DNA from: an uncultured Chitinophagaceae bacterium
GTDB lineage: Bacteria > Bacteroidota > Bacteroidia > Chitinophagales > Chitinophagaceae
Assembly (NCBI GenBank): GCA_937862815.1
Contig: CALMED010000001.1
Span: forward strand, 62,001-126,000
DNA: 64,000 bases
Direction of reading: 5' to 3'
A program made the translations under genes and the position numbers. Below are positions 8,682-17,869 of the stretch, one piece after another. Every line of letters begins with the position of its first letter. Position 1 is the stretch's first letter. Under the pieces are notes generated by a model. The model was not told where the DNA came from, made no database searches, and worked only from the letters and a program-made list of their open reading frames with translations.

Positions 8682-9130
8682 ACCATGCACGAACGGCCGC
8701 TGGCCGGGCCTATGGCGGACATGGCCACACGCCGGACAACTCAGGCGGAGGCAGAAGAGTGAAAACAAGGAATGAATGAGTGAATGAATGAATGAGTGAA
8801 TAAGGGGCGTGTCGGAAGGAAGGCGTTGCTGATTGTTTTACATACTTTTTTGAAACAGGATTCCGCGAAATCTGCGGGAAATCAATGAGTGGATGAGTGA
8901 ATGAATAAATGTAGCCGCGTTCGCCTTGACGCTGCGACCGCCGCGTGAAACCCGTTGCGCCTTTGTATCCTTTGATCCTTTGTCGCTTTGTGTGAAACCA
9001 ATGAATGACTGAGTGAATAAATGAATGATACAAAACAAACGATCAACTCCCGGCCACACAAACCCGTAACCCGTAACAAACAACAAGCAACCCGTAACCA
9101 CTAACAAGTAACAACAAACCCTCAATCTCT
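8682..9130. repeat. Repeat-filled spacer between the small membrane protein and hypB
   Basis: No gene. It holds runs of GAATGAATGAGTGAATGAA type (about 8770-8805, 8883-8911, 8999-9030). A copy of the CTTTG spacer element lies at 8914-8999 and ends in TTGTCGCTTTGTGTGAAACC. A run of ACCCGTAAC units lies at 9061-9113, immediately before the hypB start. The same three motif classes recur in other gaps of this window. Confidence 0.65.
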
Positions 9131-9985
9131 ATGTGCGCCACCTGCGGATGCGATGCCGACGGATCGGTAACCATCGAACCCATTACCGGACATCACCACA
9201 AACACGAAGCCCATCATCAGCACCATGAAACGGAAGGGCATGTACATGACCATCACCACGATCATACTCACCCGCACGCCCATGGTCACGACCATGCCAA
9301 CGATGCCACTCACAGCCACGGCCGGCGGGTAGTGGACGTGGAACAGGATGTGCTGCACCAGAACAACCTGCTGGCCCAGCGCAACCGCGGCTATTTCGAC
9401 GCTAAAAACATCCTGGCCGTTAACCTGGTGAGTTCGCCGGGCTCGGGCAAGACCACCCTGCTGGAAAAGACCCTCACCGCCCTGAAAGATGAACTGAGCT
9501 GTTACGTAATTGAAGGCGACCAGCAGACCAGCAACGACGGCGACCGCATTCATGCCACCGGTACGCCCGTGGTACAGATCAACACCGGCAAGGGCTGCCA
9601 CCTCGATGCCCACATGGTGCTGCATGCCCTCCAGCACCTCAAGCCCAAAGAAAACGCGGTGATGTTTATCGAAAACGTGGGCAACCTCGTATGCCCCGCG
9701 ATGTTCGACCTCGGCGAAGGGAAAAGGGTGGTGATTGCCTCCGTAACCGAAGGCGACGACAAACCAATGAAGTACCCCGATATGTTCCACAGTTCGCAGC
9801 TGTGCATCCTCAATAAAACCGACCTGCTGCCCTATGTTCCCTTTGATGTGGAGGCCTTCCGGCAGAACGCACAAAAAGTGAACCCGGGCATGGAGATCAT
9901 TGAACTCAGTGCCTACAAAGAAGAAGGCATGGAAGCGTGGTACGAATGGTTGCGCCGGCAGCAGGCACAACCGGCAGCACACTAA
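9131..9985 (+). CDS. hypB: Hydrogenase nickel incorporation GTPase HypB
   Basis: HypB delivers nickel to the [NiFe] hydrogenase large subunit together with HypA, driven by GTP hydrolysis. The 284-residue protein shows the N-terminal CxxCGC nickel site (Cys2, Cys5, Cys7). A very His-rich stretch at about residues 21-63 can store nickel, as in HypB of other storage-type organisms. The P-loop is GSGKTT (about 104-109), and the G-domain contains NKTD. The length and domain order are normal. It is followed after 29 bp by hypF. The His-rich segment suggests nickel buffering in the cytoplasm. The start ATG gives the CxxCGC motif immediately, so it is certain. Confidence 0.96.
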   Translation: MCATCGCDADGSVTIEPITGHHHKHEAHHQHHETEGHVHDHHHDHTHPHAHGHDHANDATHSHGRRVVDVEQDVLHQNNLLAQRNRGYFDAKNILAVNLVSSPGSGKTTLLEKTLTALKDELSCYVIEGDQQTSNDGDRIHATGTPVVQINTGKGCHLDAHMVLHALQHLKPKENAVMFIENVGNLVCPAMFDLGEGKRVVIASVTEGDDKPMKYPDMFHSSQLCILNKTDLLPYVPFDVEAFRQNAQKVNPGMEIIELSAYKEEGMEAWYEWLRRQQAQPAAH

Positions 9986-10014
9986 CCGATGGAGAAAACA
10001 ACACTCAACCCGGC

Positions 10015-12342
10015 ATGCAAACCTGGCACATCCATATCAGTGGACTGGTACAAGGTGTGGGCTTCCGCCCGCACGTGTACCGCCTCGCCCTCCGGCACGG
10101 GCTGAAGGGAACGGTGTGCAATAGTCCGGATGGGGTACACATCTACGCCACGGCAGAAGAACGTGTGCTGAAAGCGTTTTACGCCGACCTTCTTTCGCAG
10201 CCACCCGCCCACGCCGTCATCACCCACCACGAAGCGGCGCTGACAGCGCCCCGCAACTTCCCCGATTTTTCCATCGTCGCCAGCGAAGGACAACAGGCGC
10301 CGGAACTGCTGCTCACCCCCGACTTCGGCCTCTGCCCCGCCTGCCGCGAAGAACTCTTCGATGAAAAAAACCGGCGGTATCACTACCCCTTCACCACCTG
10401 TACGGAATGCGGACCGCGCTACTCCATCATCACTGCCCTGCCCTACGACCGCGACTGTACCAGCATGGAGCCCTTTGACCCCTGCTGGCACTGCAAAAAA
10501 GAATACCACGACCCGCTGCACCGGCGGTATTACAGCCAGACCAATTCCTGTCCCGACTGCAGCATTCCCCTCCACCTCTACAACAAAGAAGGAGAAGTTA
10601 TCTGCAACGACCCCGACTGCATCCTGGTGATGGTGAAAGACGCCCTGCTCAACGGGCACATCGTGGCGGTGAAAGGCATCGGCGGCTACCTGCTGCTCTG
10701 CGATGCCGCCAACCTGCTGGCCGTTACAAGCCTGCGGGAACGCAAGCAACGTCCCGCCAAACCCTTTGCTGTGCTCTTTGCATCGGCCGAAGCCGCGGCA
10801 GCCGAGGTTCAACTCAGCGATGCGGAACGGGAAGCCCTGCAAGGCACCGTGGCCCCGATTGTGCTTTGCCGGTTCCGGGAAGACAAAGCCGGCACCGTTT
10901 GCCGCGAACAGGTGGCGCCCGGCCTGGACAAGCTGGGCGTGCTGCTGCCCTATGCCCCGCTGCTGGCCCTTATAGCCGACGTGGTGCAACGCCCGTTGGT
11001 AGCCACCAGCGGAAATGTGAGCGGCGCACCCATCATCTACGACGACGAACAGGCCCTTGAATACCTCGGTGGCATTGCCGACTTTGTACTCACCCACAAA
11101 CGGGGCATCGTGGTGCCGCAGGACGACAGCGTACAGCAGTTCACGCCGGCGCGCCAGCAGTCCATCCTGCTGCGCCGCTCCCGCGGACTCGCGCCCAACT
11201 ACCTGCCCGTGCCTTTCCGCAGCCGCGAGTCCCTCTTTGCCGCCGGCGCCGATCTCAAAGGCAGCTTTGCCCTGCTGCAACAAGGTCACTTCTACATCAG
11301 CCAGTACCTGGGCGACCAGGGCAGCTATGATGCCCAGCAGTCATGGGAGCATACGCTGCAGCATCTCAGCCGCCTGCTGCAGTTTGAACCCACCTGCTGC
11401 ATGGCCGACCTCCACCCGGGTTATCACAGCAGCGATGCCGCCCGCCGCTATGCCACCACCCACAACGTGCCCCTCGTGCTGGTGCAGCACCACGAAGCCC
11501 ATTTCGCGGCCGTACTGGCCGAAAACGACCTCCTGCACACGGGCGAACGGGTGCTGGGCGTGGTGTGGGACGGTACGGGCTACGGCACCGACAACAACGT
11601 GTGGGGCGGTGAGTTTTTCCTGCTGCGCAACGGGAACATGCGGCGCTATGCCCACCTGCAGTACTTCCCCGTGCTGCTGGGCGACAAGATGGCCCGGGAG
11701 CCCCGGCTGTCGGCCCTCTCGCTCTGCCATGCCGAAACGGCAACGACTGAGCTCTTAAAAGCAAAATTTACTCCGGCCGAAAGCAACTACTACCACAACC
11801 TCCTGCATTACCAAACACCCACCCTCTTCACTTCCAGCATGGGCCGCCTGCTCGATGCCGTGGCTTGCCTGCTGGGCCTGTGCGATGTGGTGAGTTACGA
11901 GGGACAGGCCGCCATGCTTTTGGAAACGCTGGCAGCCCGCTGCCGCGAAACCGGGGTGCAGGGCTACCCGCTGCCGGTATTCAAGAACATCGTGCAAACG
12001 GCCCCCCTGTTGCAACGGGTGATGGCCGACAGCCGGGCCGGTGTGGATCCGGCCCTCATTGCCTTGCGGGTGCACCACAGCCTGGCCGAACTGGTGGAAC
12101 AGGTTGCCTGGCACGCCGGCGTGCAGTATATTGCCTTCAGCGGCGGCGTGCTGCAGAACGCCTTGCTGGTAGACCTGCTGCAGGAAAAGCTGGGCACCCG
12201 CTACCACCTGTATTTTCACCAACAGCTTTCTCCCAACGATGAATGCATCGCGTTTGGTCAGCTGGCGCACGTGGAATTGCAGGGAGGACGAACCAGTCAA
12301 CCGCAAACGGCTGGCCGGTTGCATCATTCCACAAGAAAATAA
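10015..12342 (+). CDS. hypF: Carbamoyltransferase HypF
   Basis: HypF makes the carbamoyl group that becomes the CN ligands of the NiFe active site, transferring it from carbamoyl phosphate to the HypE C-terminal Cys. The 775-residue protein has all domains: acylphosphatase-like N-terminus (GLVQGVGFRPHVYRLA), two zinc fingers (CPAC...CTEC and CWHC...CPDC), a YrdC-like domain, and a Kae1-like domain with the metal ligands HHEAHFAAVL. ATG 10015 is chosen because it directly precedes the acylphosphatase strand. The frame is open 26 codons upstream inside the hypB end. It sits between hypB and hypC in a tight run. Confidence 0.96.
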   Translation: MQTWHIHISGLVQGVGFRPHVYRLALRHGLKGTVCNSPDGVHIYATAEERVLKAFYADLLSQPPAHAVITHHEAALTAPRNFPDFSIVASEGQQAPELLLTPDFGLCPACREELFDEKNRRYHYPFTTCTECGPRYSIITALPYDRDCTSMEPFDPCWHCKKEYHDPLHRRYYSQTNSCPDCSIPLHLYNKEGEVICNDPDCILVMVKDALLNGHIVAVKGIGGYLLLCDAANLLAVTSLRERKQRPAKPFAVLFASAEAAAAEVQLSDAEREALQGTVAPIVLCRFREDKAGTVCREQVAPGLDKLGVLLPYAPLLALIADVVQRPLVATSGNVSGAPIIYDDEQALEYLGGIADFVLTHKRGIVVPQDDSVQQFTPARQQSILLRRSRGLAPNYLPVPFRSRESLFAAGADLKGSFALLQQGHFYISQYLGDQGSYDAQQSWEHTLQHLSRLLQFEPTCCMADLHPGYHSSDAARRYATTHNVPLVLVQHHEAHFAAVLAENDLLHTGERVLGVVWDGTGYGTDNNVWGGEFFLLRNGNMRRYAHLQYFPVLLGDKMAREPRLSALSLCHAETATTELLKAKFTPAESNYYHNLLHYQTPTLFTSSMGRLLDAVACLLGLCDVVSYEGQAAMLLETLAARCRETGVQGYPLPVFKNIVQTAPLLQRVMADSRAGVDPALIALRVHHSLAELVEQVAWHAGVQYIAFSGGVLQNALLVDLLQEKLGTRYHLYFHQQLSPNDECIAFGQLAHVELQGGRTSQPQTAGRLHHSTRK

Positions 12343-12354
12343 ATCAGTTACACC

Positions 12355-12630
12355 ATGTGTTTAGCCATCCCCGGAAAAATTGTCTCCATCACCTCGCAAC
12401 TCGACGCCACCTTTCGCCGCGGTAAAGTATCCTTCGGCGGCATCCTCAAAGAAATCAATCTCAGCATGGTGCCCGAAGCCAAAGAAAATGATTATGTGCT
12501 GGTGCATGTGGGCGTTGCCATCAGCGTGGTGGATGAAGAAGAAGCGCAGAAAACATTTGAATACCTGAAGCTGATGGGGGAGGTGGATGAGTTGAACAAT
12601 GAAGAAAGGATTGAAGGATTGAAGGACTGA
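12355..12630 (+). CDS. hypC: Hydrogenase assembly chaperone HypC/HybG
   Basis: Small chaperone (91 residues) that carries the Fe(CN)2CO fragment with HypD and docks to the apo large subunit. The N-terminus MCLAIPGKI gives the essential Cys2, exposed after removal of Met. The OB-like core (VGVAISVVDEEEA) is typical. The last codons (EERIEGLKD) are made of the GGATTGAAGGA repeat that forms the left arm of the inverted repeat around the next gene, so the C-terminal tail is probably repeat-derived. It lies 12 bp after hypF. With two Hox sets and one Ech in the window, this single HypC may serve all of them. Confidence 0.95.
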   Translation: MCLAIPGKIVSITSQLDATFRRGKVSFGGILKEINLSMVPEAKENDYVLVHVGVAISVVDEEEAQKTFEYLKLMGEVDELNNEERIEGLKD

Positions 12631-13136
12631 AGGATTGAAGGACTGCCTTTCAAAGGATGAAGGGCGGAGAGATTGATTAAAATGATGTACCTTACTACAG
12701 CTAATTTTCTATCTCTAACACCTAACAATTTAAGCTATGAGCTTTGAAAAAAACCTGTTCGCCGAAGCGTTTAAAGAAAGAACCAAAAAGAACGCTGTTG
12801 AAATCATCAAACTTTACCGCTCTTTTCCAAAAACCGATGAAGCCCGGATCGCAGGAAAACAACTGATCCGTTCTGCCACTTCCGTTGCCGCCAACTACAG
12901 GGCTGCGTGCAGAGCAAGATCAAAAGCTGAGTTTCACGCGAAAATCTCTACCTGTGTGGAAGAAGCAGATGAAACAGTATTCTGGCTGGAGATAACTGAG
13001 GAAAGCGAAATTTATAAATCGGATAGACTGAAAAAAATTAAAACAGATGCAGGAGAAATCCTCAAAATAGTATCAGCCGCACGAAAAACAGTGTCGTCGT
13101 AAATCAATCCTTCAATCCCTCAATCCTTCAGTCCTT
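12622..13136. repeat. Inverted repeat enclosing a four-helix-bundle gene between hypC and hypD
   Basis: The left arm at 12622-12645 and the right arm at 13113-13136 are reverse complements at 22 of 24 positions (arm begins AAGGACTGAAGGATTGA). The left arm contains the hypC stop codon. The right arm ends one base before the hypD ATG. The enclosed 467 bp hold only the gene at 12737-13102 and its leader. The same GGATTGAAGGA words occur in other gaps, so the arms may belong to a dispersed family. Confidence 0.65.
12737..13102 (+). CDS. Four-helix-bundle protein (23S rRNA IVP-like)
   Basis: 121 residues with the hallmarks of the S23/IVP four-helix-bundle family (TIGR02436 type). These are the [20 protein letters not shown] segment, followed by [22 protein letters not shown] and a helical C-terminus. 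Family members were first found as ORFs inside intervening sequences of 23S rRNA genes, and related proteins form pentameric barrels. The function of stand-alone copies is unknown. The gene splits hypC from hypD and is framed by a 24-bp inverted repeat. A second, more distant member is at 27411-27797. It is AT-richer than the hyp genes beside it, which fits later insertion. Confidence 0.85.
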   Translation: MSFEKNLFAEAFKERTKKNAVEIIKLYRSFPKTDEARIAGKQLIRSATSVAANYRAACRARSKAEFHAKISTCVEEADETVFWLEITEESEIYKSDRLKKIKTDAGEILKIVSAARKTVSS

Positions 13137-13137
13137 A

Positions 13138-14238
13138 ATGAAGTTCCTTTCCGAATACCGCGATCCCGAACTGGTACAACAGTATGTGCAGGAGATCCGC
13201 CACAGCACCACACGCCCCTGGACCATCATGGAAATCTGCGGCGGGCAAACCCACAGCCTGGTGAAGAACGGCATCCTGGAAATGCTGCCCCAAGAGATCA
13301 CCATGGTGCACGGGCCCGGTTGCCCCGTATGTGTAACACCCATCGGTATCATTGACGAAGCCATTCAACTGGCCGAACGGCCCGATGTGATCCTCTGCTC
13401 TTTCGGCGATATGCTGCGGGTACCGGGCACCCGTAAAAGTCTGCTCGAAGCCAAGGCCGCCGGTGCCGATGTGCGCATTATGTACTCGCCGCTCGAAGCC
13501 GTGCAGCTGGCGCAGCAAAACCCCGGTAAAGAAGTGGTGTTTTTTGCCGTTGGCTTTGAAACCACCGCTCCCGCCAACGCACTGAGCGTGGTGCAGGCCG
13601 ACAAAATGGGCGTACAGAATTACAGCATCCTGGCATCGCATGTGCTGGTGCCCCCCGCCATGGAAGCCATCCTCGGTGATGATGAAAACAGGATTGACGC
13701 CTTCCTGGCCGCCGGTCACGTGTGTACCATCATGGGAATGAACGAATACGACCCCATTGCAGCAAAGTACAAAACCCCCATTGTGGTGACCGGCTTTGAA
13801 CCAGTGGATCTGTTACAAGGTATCCTGATGGCCGTACAACAACTGGAGAAAGGCGAATTCAAAGTGGAGAACCAGTATGCCCGCAGTGTACAACGCGAAG
13901 GCAACCGCATGGCGCAGGACACCATCAGCGAAGTGTTCGACATCAGCAACCGCAGCTGGCGCGGCATTGGTGAAATACCCATGAGTGGTTACGAAGTGAA
14001 TGAACGCTACCGGCCCTACAACGCCCGCGTAAAGTTCAACCTGGGCGAAACGGCTGTGGACGGGAACAACGAATGCATCAGCGGCGAGATCATGAAAGGA
14101 CTCAAAAAACCTTTTCAGTGTCCGCACTTCGGCAAAAAATGCAAACCCGAGCATCCCCTCGGCGCACCCATGGTGAGCAGCGAGGGCGCCTGTGCAGCGT
14201 ATTATCATTACCACGGCATTCCCGCAGAACATCTTTAA
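13138..14238 (+). CDS. hypD: Hydrogenase formation protein HypD
   Basis: HypD is the [4Fe-4S] scaffold that, with HypC, assembles the Fe(CN)2CO group. The 366-residue protein carries the conserved elements: ICGGQTHS near residue 38, [10 protein letters not shown], the GFETTAP loop, and the C-terminal cluster region [10 protein letters not shown] with GACAAYYHY. The length is usual. ATG 13138 starts one base after the right arm of the inverted repeat that separates it from hypC, so the normal hypC-hypD coupling is broken here. The TonB receptor gene follows after only 8 bp. Confidence 0.96.
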   Translation: MKFLSEYRDPELVQQYVQEIRHSTTRPWTIMEICGGQTHSLVKNGILEMLPQEITMVHGPGCPVCVTPIGIIDEAIQLAERPDVILCSFGDMLRVPGTRKSLLEAKAAGADVRIMYSPLEAVQLAQQNPGKEVVFFAVGFETTAPANALSVVQADKMGVQNYSILASHVLVPPAMEAILGDDENRIDAFLAAGHVCTIMGMNEYDPIAAKYKTPIVVTGFEPVDLLQGILMAVQQLEKGEFKVENQYARSVQREGNRMAQDTISEVFDISNRSWRGIGEIPMSGYEVNERYRPYNARVKFNLGETAVDGNNECISGEIMKGLKKPFQCPHFGKKCKPEHPLGAPMVSSEGACAAYYHYHGIPAEHL

Positions 14239-14246
14239 TTTGCAGC

Positions 14247-16526
14247 ATGATCTTTTTCAAGCAAACCCAGGGCGCACCTCTTCTTCTTTTATTGCTCACT
14301 GCTTGCAGTATCAATTTTTCGCGGGTGGCAGCACAGGACCATCCGCAATATCTGCGGATTTTCAACGCTGTGTCAGGGACACCGGTGGAAAATGCCAGCG
14401 TTTATCATACCCTTGCCGGTTTTGGCGAGGTTTCTGACGATGCCGGCATGGTATCGCTGCGGCGCTTACCTGCCCATATTCGTCATCTTACCATTTCTGC
14501 CATCGGCTTTGCCATCACCGAAGTACGGTTAGATTCGCTGACATACACAAACGGTAAAGCTGATATCCGTCTGCAACCCCGTATTGCCAGCCTGGAAGAT
14601 GTGGTGGTGAAGGCTTCGGCCCGCAGCGGCATTTTCAAAACCATCAGCGACCTCGACATTCACATCCGCCCCATTGTCAACTCCCAGGAAGTATTGCGCA
14701 TGGTGCCGGGGTTATTTATTGGTCAGCATGCCGGAGGCGGAAAAGCAGAACAGATTTTCCTGCGGGGATTCGACATTGACCACGGGACCGACATCAATAT
14801 TACGGTGGACGGTATGCCTGTGAACATGGTGAGCCATGCACATGGCCAGGGTTATGCCGACCTGCACTTTCTGATTCCCGAACTCATTGACAAAGTACAA
14901 TTCAATAAAGGCCCTTACGACACGGAAAAAGGCAACTTCACCACGGCCGGTTACGTGGCCTTCAAAACCAAAAAATACCTTGAGCGGAATTTTATCAAAG
15001 CAGAAGCAGGACAATTCAATACCTTCCGGGGCATTGCCGGACTGAACCTGCTGCGGAACAACACGGCCGACAGAAGCCTGCTTTTCGCTTCTGAGTTTTC
15101 GGCCACCCGTGGCTATTTTGAGAGCCCGCAAAACTTCACCCGCTTCAACGGCCTGCTCAAATACCATACCCGGGCAGGCAACAATCATTATTTCACTGCC
15201 ACGGGATCGGCGTTTACCAGTAAGTGGAATGCCAGCGGCCAGATCCCCGACCGGGCGGTTGCGAGCGGACAAATCGGATTTTTTGGCGCTATTGACGACA
15301 CCGAAGGCGGAACTACCAGCCGGCATAACCTGAGCGTGGAGTTGCAATCCTACCTCAGCAACAGTGCCACCTGGAAGAACCAGTTGTTTTACAGCTACTA
15401 CGATTTTGAGCTGTATTCCAACTTCACTTTTTTCAAGGAGGATCCCGTGTTTGGCGACCAGATACGGCAGAAAGAAAAACGGAACATCCTCGGCTTCAAC
15501 AGCAGTTACGAACAACCGGGCCGTCTCTTCAACCGGGATGCGCTGTTCCGGGCAGGACTGCAGGTGCGCTACGATGCCGTGAACGGGCTGGAACTCTCCC
15601 GCACCCGCAACAGAACCATCACCACCCTGCCCCTGACCCTGGGCGAAGTACGGGAAAGTAACTGGGGGGTGTTTGCGGAAGAAAAAATTAACCTGGGCAA
15701 ACAACTGGATGTGCAGGTGGGGCTGCGGGGCGATTACTTCACCAATGCTTATAACGATGTGTTGAATAGCGGAAGGCTCCGTTCCTCCTCACCCATCATC
15801 AGTCCCAAACTCAACGTCAACTACAAAGTCAACCGGCAGGTGCAACTCTATTGGTATAACGGGCAGGGATTTCACAGCAACGACACCCGGGTGGCTGTAC
15901 AGCAAAACGGAAGGGAAGTGGTAACGCCGGCCTGGGGTTCCGACCTGGGCGCGATCGTAAAGCCCGGAAAAAAACTGCTGATACAAACAGCGCTTTGGTA
16001 CCTGTGGATGAAACAGGAGTTTATTTATGTAGGTGATGAAGGAGTGGTGGAACCTGGTGGGAGAACCCGGCGGTTGGGTGCCGACCTGTCGGTTCGCTAC
16101 GAACTCTGCAAATACCTATTTGCTGATGTGGATCTTTCCTGGACCAACCCCGTAGCCGTGGATGAGCCCAAAGAAAACCGTTTCATCCCGCTGGCGCCCC
16201 GCTTCACCAGCACAGGTGGCCTCTCCTACCGCAAGGACCTTGGTTGGAACGGTAGTCTTCGCTACCGCTACATGGCCAACCGGCCGGCCAACGAAGACAA
16301 CTCGGTGGTGGCAAGGGGATACTTTGTAACCGACTTTGCATTGAACTATACCCAGCGCAGTTGGGAAGCGGGTGTTGCCATTCAGAACCTGTTCAATACC
16401 CGCTGGAAAGAAACACAGTTTGATACCGAAAGCCGCCTCCAGAATGAACCGGCACCTGTTTCGGAAATTCATTTTACACCGGGGACGCCATTCTTCGCCC
16501 GCCTCAGCCTGGTCTTCTTTTTCTGA
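14247..16526 (+). CDS. TonB-dependent outer-membrane receptor in the hyp operon
   Basis: 759 residues from ATG 14247; the longer open frame lies inside hypD and is a shadow. A signal peptide (LLLLLLTACSINFSRVAAQ) is followed by a carboxypeptidase-regulatory-like beta-sandwich (about 30-115). The plug domain contains EDVVVKASARSG, LRMVPGLFIGQHAGGGKAEQ and IFLRGFDIDHGTDI, and the beta-barrel ends in LSLVFFF with a terminal Phe, as outer-membrane proteins do. The plug and first barrel strands include HAHGQGYADLHF, a His-containing stretch. TonB receptors import iron, nickel, cobalamin or organics. Placement 8 bp after hypD suggests nickel (or iron) supply for hydrogenase maturation. The receptor type is firm; the substrate is inference from context. 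Confidence 0.88.
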   Translation: MIFFKQTQGAPLLLLLLTACSINFSRVAAQDHPQYLRIFNAVSGTPVENASVYHTLAGFGEVSDDAGMVSLRRLPAHIRHLTISAIGFAITEVRLDSLTYTNGKADIRLQPRIASLEDVVVKASARSGIFKTISDLDIHIRPIVNSQEVLRMVPGLFIGQHAGGGKAEQIFLRGFDIDHGTDINITVDGMPVNMVSHAHGQGYADLHFLIPELIDKVQFNKGPYDTEKGNFTTAGYVAFKTKKYLERNFIKAEAGQFNTFRGIAGLNLLRNNTADRSLLFASEFSATRGYFESPQNFTRFNGLLKYHTRAGNNHYFTATGSAFTSKWNASGQIPDRAVASGQIGFFGAIDDTEGGTTSRHNLSVELQSYLSNSATWKNQLFYSYYDFELYSNFTFFKEDPVFGDQIRQKEKRNILGFNSSYEQPGRLFNRDALFRAGLQVRYDAVNGLELSRTRNRTITTLPLTLGEVRESNWGVFAEEKINLGKQLDVQVGLRGDYFTNAYNDVLNSGRLRSSSPIISPKLNVNYKVNRQVQLYWYNGQGFHSNDTRVAVQQNGREVVTPAWGSDLGAIVKPGKKLLIQTALWYLWMKQEFIYVGDEGVVEPGGRTRRLGADLSVRYELCKYLFADVDLSWTNPVAVDEPKENRFIPLAPRFTSTGGLSYRKDLGWNGSLRYRYMANRPANEDNSVVARGYFVTDFALNYTQRSWEAGVAIQNLFNTRWKETQFDTESRLQNEPAPVSEIHFTPGTPFFARLSLVFFF

Positions 16527-16619
16527 CCGGCACCGCAGGGGGCTGTTAAAACAATCACAAACGGTTTTTTTGTAGTATGGATTTATAACGGTAAGGCATT
16601 TCTGCAGAAAACCACTGTT

Positions 16620-17792
16620 ATGATCTCCTTCCGCACAACCGCGTCAGCCCTTCTGCTGCTAACCGGTGCCGCCTGCCTGTTGCTGGCCGCCCGCACCCCT
16701 TCCGCTAAAAGAACAAGTCAGCTTCCGCTGCCCGAACCTCCGGCACAAAAAATACAGGTGGCCATCCTGCTCGACGTGAGCAACAGCATGGACGGCCTCA
16801 TTGACCAGGCCAAGGCCCAGCTCTGGAACATGGTCAACACTCTCGGCCGCGTACAGTGCGGCACCGGCAAACCGCCCCGCATCGAAATCGCCCTCTACGA
16901 ATACGGCACTCCCCGCAACGCGGCGGAAGGCGGCTATATACGGCAGATCAACCGCTTCATCACACAACTCGACTCCCTGTCGGAAAACCTTTTCGCCCTC
17001 ACCACCTACGGAGGCGACGAATACTGCGGGCACGTAATCTACCGTTCGGTGAACGAACTGAACTGGGATCCCAACCCCGATTCCTACAAAGTGATCTTCA
17101 TAGCCGGCAACGAGAGCTTCCGGCAGGGCAGCATTTCGTTTACTCGTGCCTGTGAGTCGGCCCGCAGCAAGGGCATCGTCGTCAACACCATTTACTGCGG
17201 CGACCGCCAGCAGGGCATCCGCGAGTTCTGGAACCTGCAGGGCGAATGCGGCAACGGCACGTACACCCACATCAACCAGGACGTCCGCCTGGAAGACCTC
17301 CCCACACCCTACGACGAAACCATTTACCGGCTCAACCAGCGGCTCAACGGCACCTATATTCCTTACGGCAGCCACGGGCAACGCTATTTTTCCAAACAGG
17401 AAGAACAGGACAAAGCCAACGCCGGCATGAGCCGCAAAGCGGCCATCCAGCGGGCAGAAGCCAAGAGCAACGCGGGGGTGTACAACAATGCGGGGTGGGA
17501 CCTGGTGGACCGGGCACAGGAGGGCGATGCCGTGTACAAAGAGATTGACTTCAGCACCCTGCCCGACAGCCTGCAGCGCAAGTCGAAAGAGGAACTCAAG
17601 CGGATCGTGGAACAGAAGCGGCGGGAGCGGCTCACGCTGCAGACCGAGATCGTCCGCATAAACCAGCAACGGTCGCAGTACCTCCGCGAACAGGCGGCCA
17701 GGGGCAGTCAGCCCCAGGTCACCACCCTGGAAACGGAAATCGAAAAGATCCTCCGCGAACAGCTGGGCCGCTACAAGATGCGCATCAACTGA
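16620..17792 (+). CDS. Exported von Willebrand factor A domain protein
   Basis: 390 residues with an N-terminal signal/anchor helix (ALLLLTGAACLLLAA). The vWA domain has a metal-ion-dependent adhesion site, DVSNSM (Asp52, Ser54, Ser56), and a distal NTIYCGDRQQGI loop. The C-terminal third is charged and helical (SKEELKRIVEQKRRERL and following) and probably coiled coil. It lies between the TonB receptor and hypE on the same strand. Cytoplasmic vWA proteins often act with MoxR ATPases in cofactor insertion, but this one is exported and no AAA+ partner is seen, so its part in hydrogenase biology is unknown. Co-location could also be accidental. Confidence 0.8.
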   Translation: MISFRTTASALLLLTGAACLLLAARTPSAKRTSQLPLPEPPAQKIQVAILLDVSNSMDGLIDQAKAQLWNMVNTLGRVQCGTGKPPRIEIALYEYGTPRNAAEGGYIRQINRFITQLDSLSENLFALTTYGGDEYCGHVIYRSVNELNWDPNPDSYKVIFIAGNESFRQGSISFTRACESARSKGIVVNTIYCGDRQQGIREFWNLQGECGNGTYTHINQDVRLEDLPTPYDETIYRLNQRLNGTYIPYGSHGQRYFSKQEEQDKANAGMSRKAAIQRAEAKSNAGVYNNAGWDLVDRAQEGDAVYKEIDFSTLPDSLQRKSKEELKRIVEQKRRERLTLQTEIVRINQQRSQYLREQAARGSQPQVTTLETEIEKILREQLGRYKMRIN

Positions 17793-17799
17793 CGGGCTG

Positions 17800-17829
17800 T
17801 TGGTGGGGCAGTGGTTTGTAGTTACTTTG
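17800..17829 (+). promoter_or_regulatory. Bacteroidota-type promoter for hypE
   Basis: TTG at 17800-17802, exactly 19 nt, then TTACTTTG at 17822-17829. This is one mismatch from TTG-N19-TAnnTTTG. It starts 8 bp after the vWA stop codon. Transcription should begin near 17835, which argues that hypE is translated from the ATG at 17870 rather than from 17834. Confidence 0.6.
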
Positions 17830-17869
17830 CGGTATGGCAGATCAAGGACCCTTTCACCTGCAATGCCCC

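Noticed and set aside
8760-9030. CRISPR-like array from GAATGA repeats
   Set aside because: The units are short, irregular and tandem, without spacers of constant size or cas genes.
12622-13136. Insertion sequence between hypC and hypD
   Set aside because: There is no transposase; the enclosed gene is an IVP-like four-helix bundle and no target duplication is evident.
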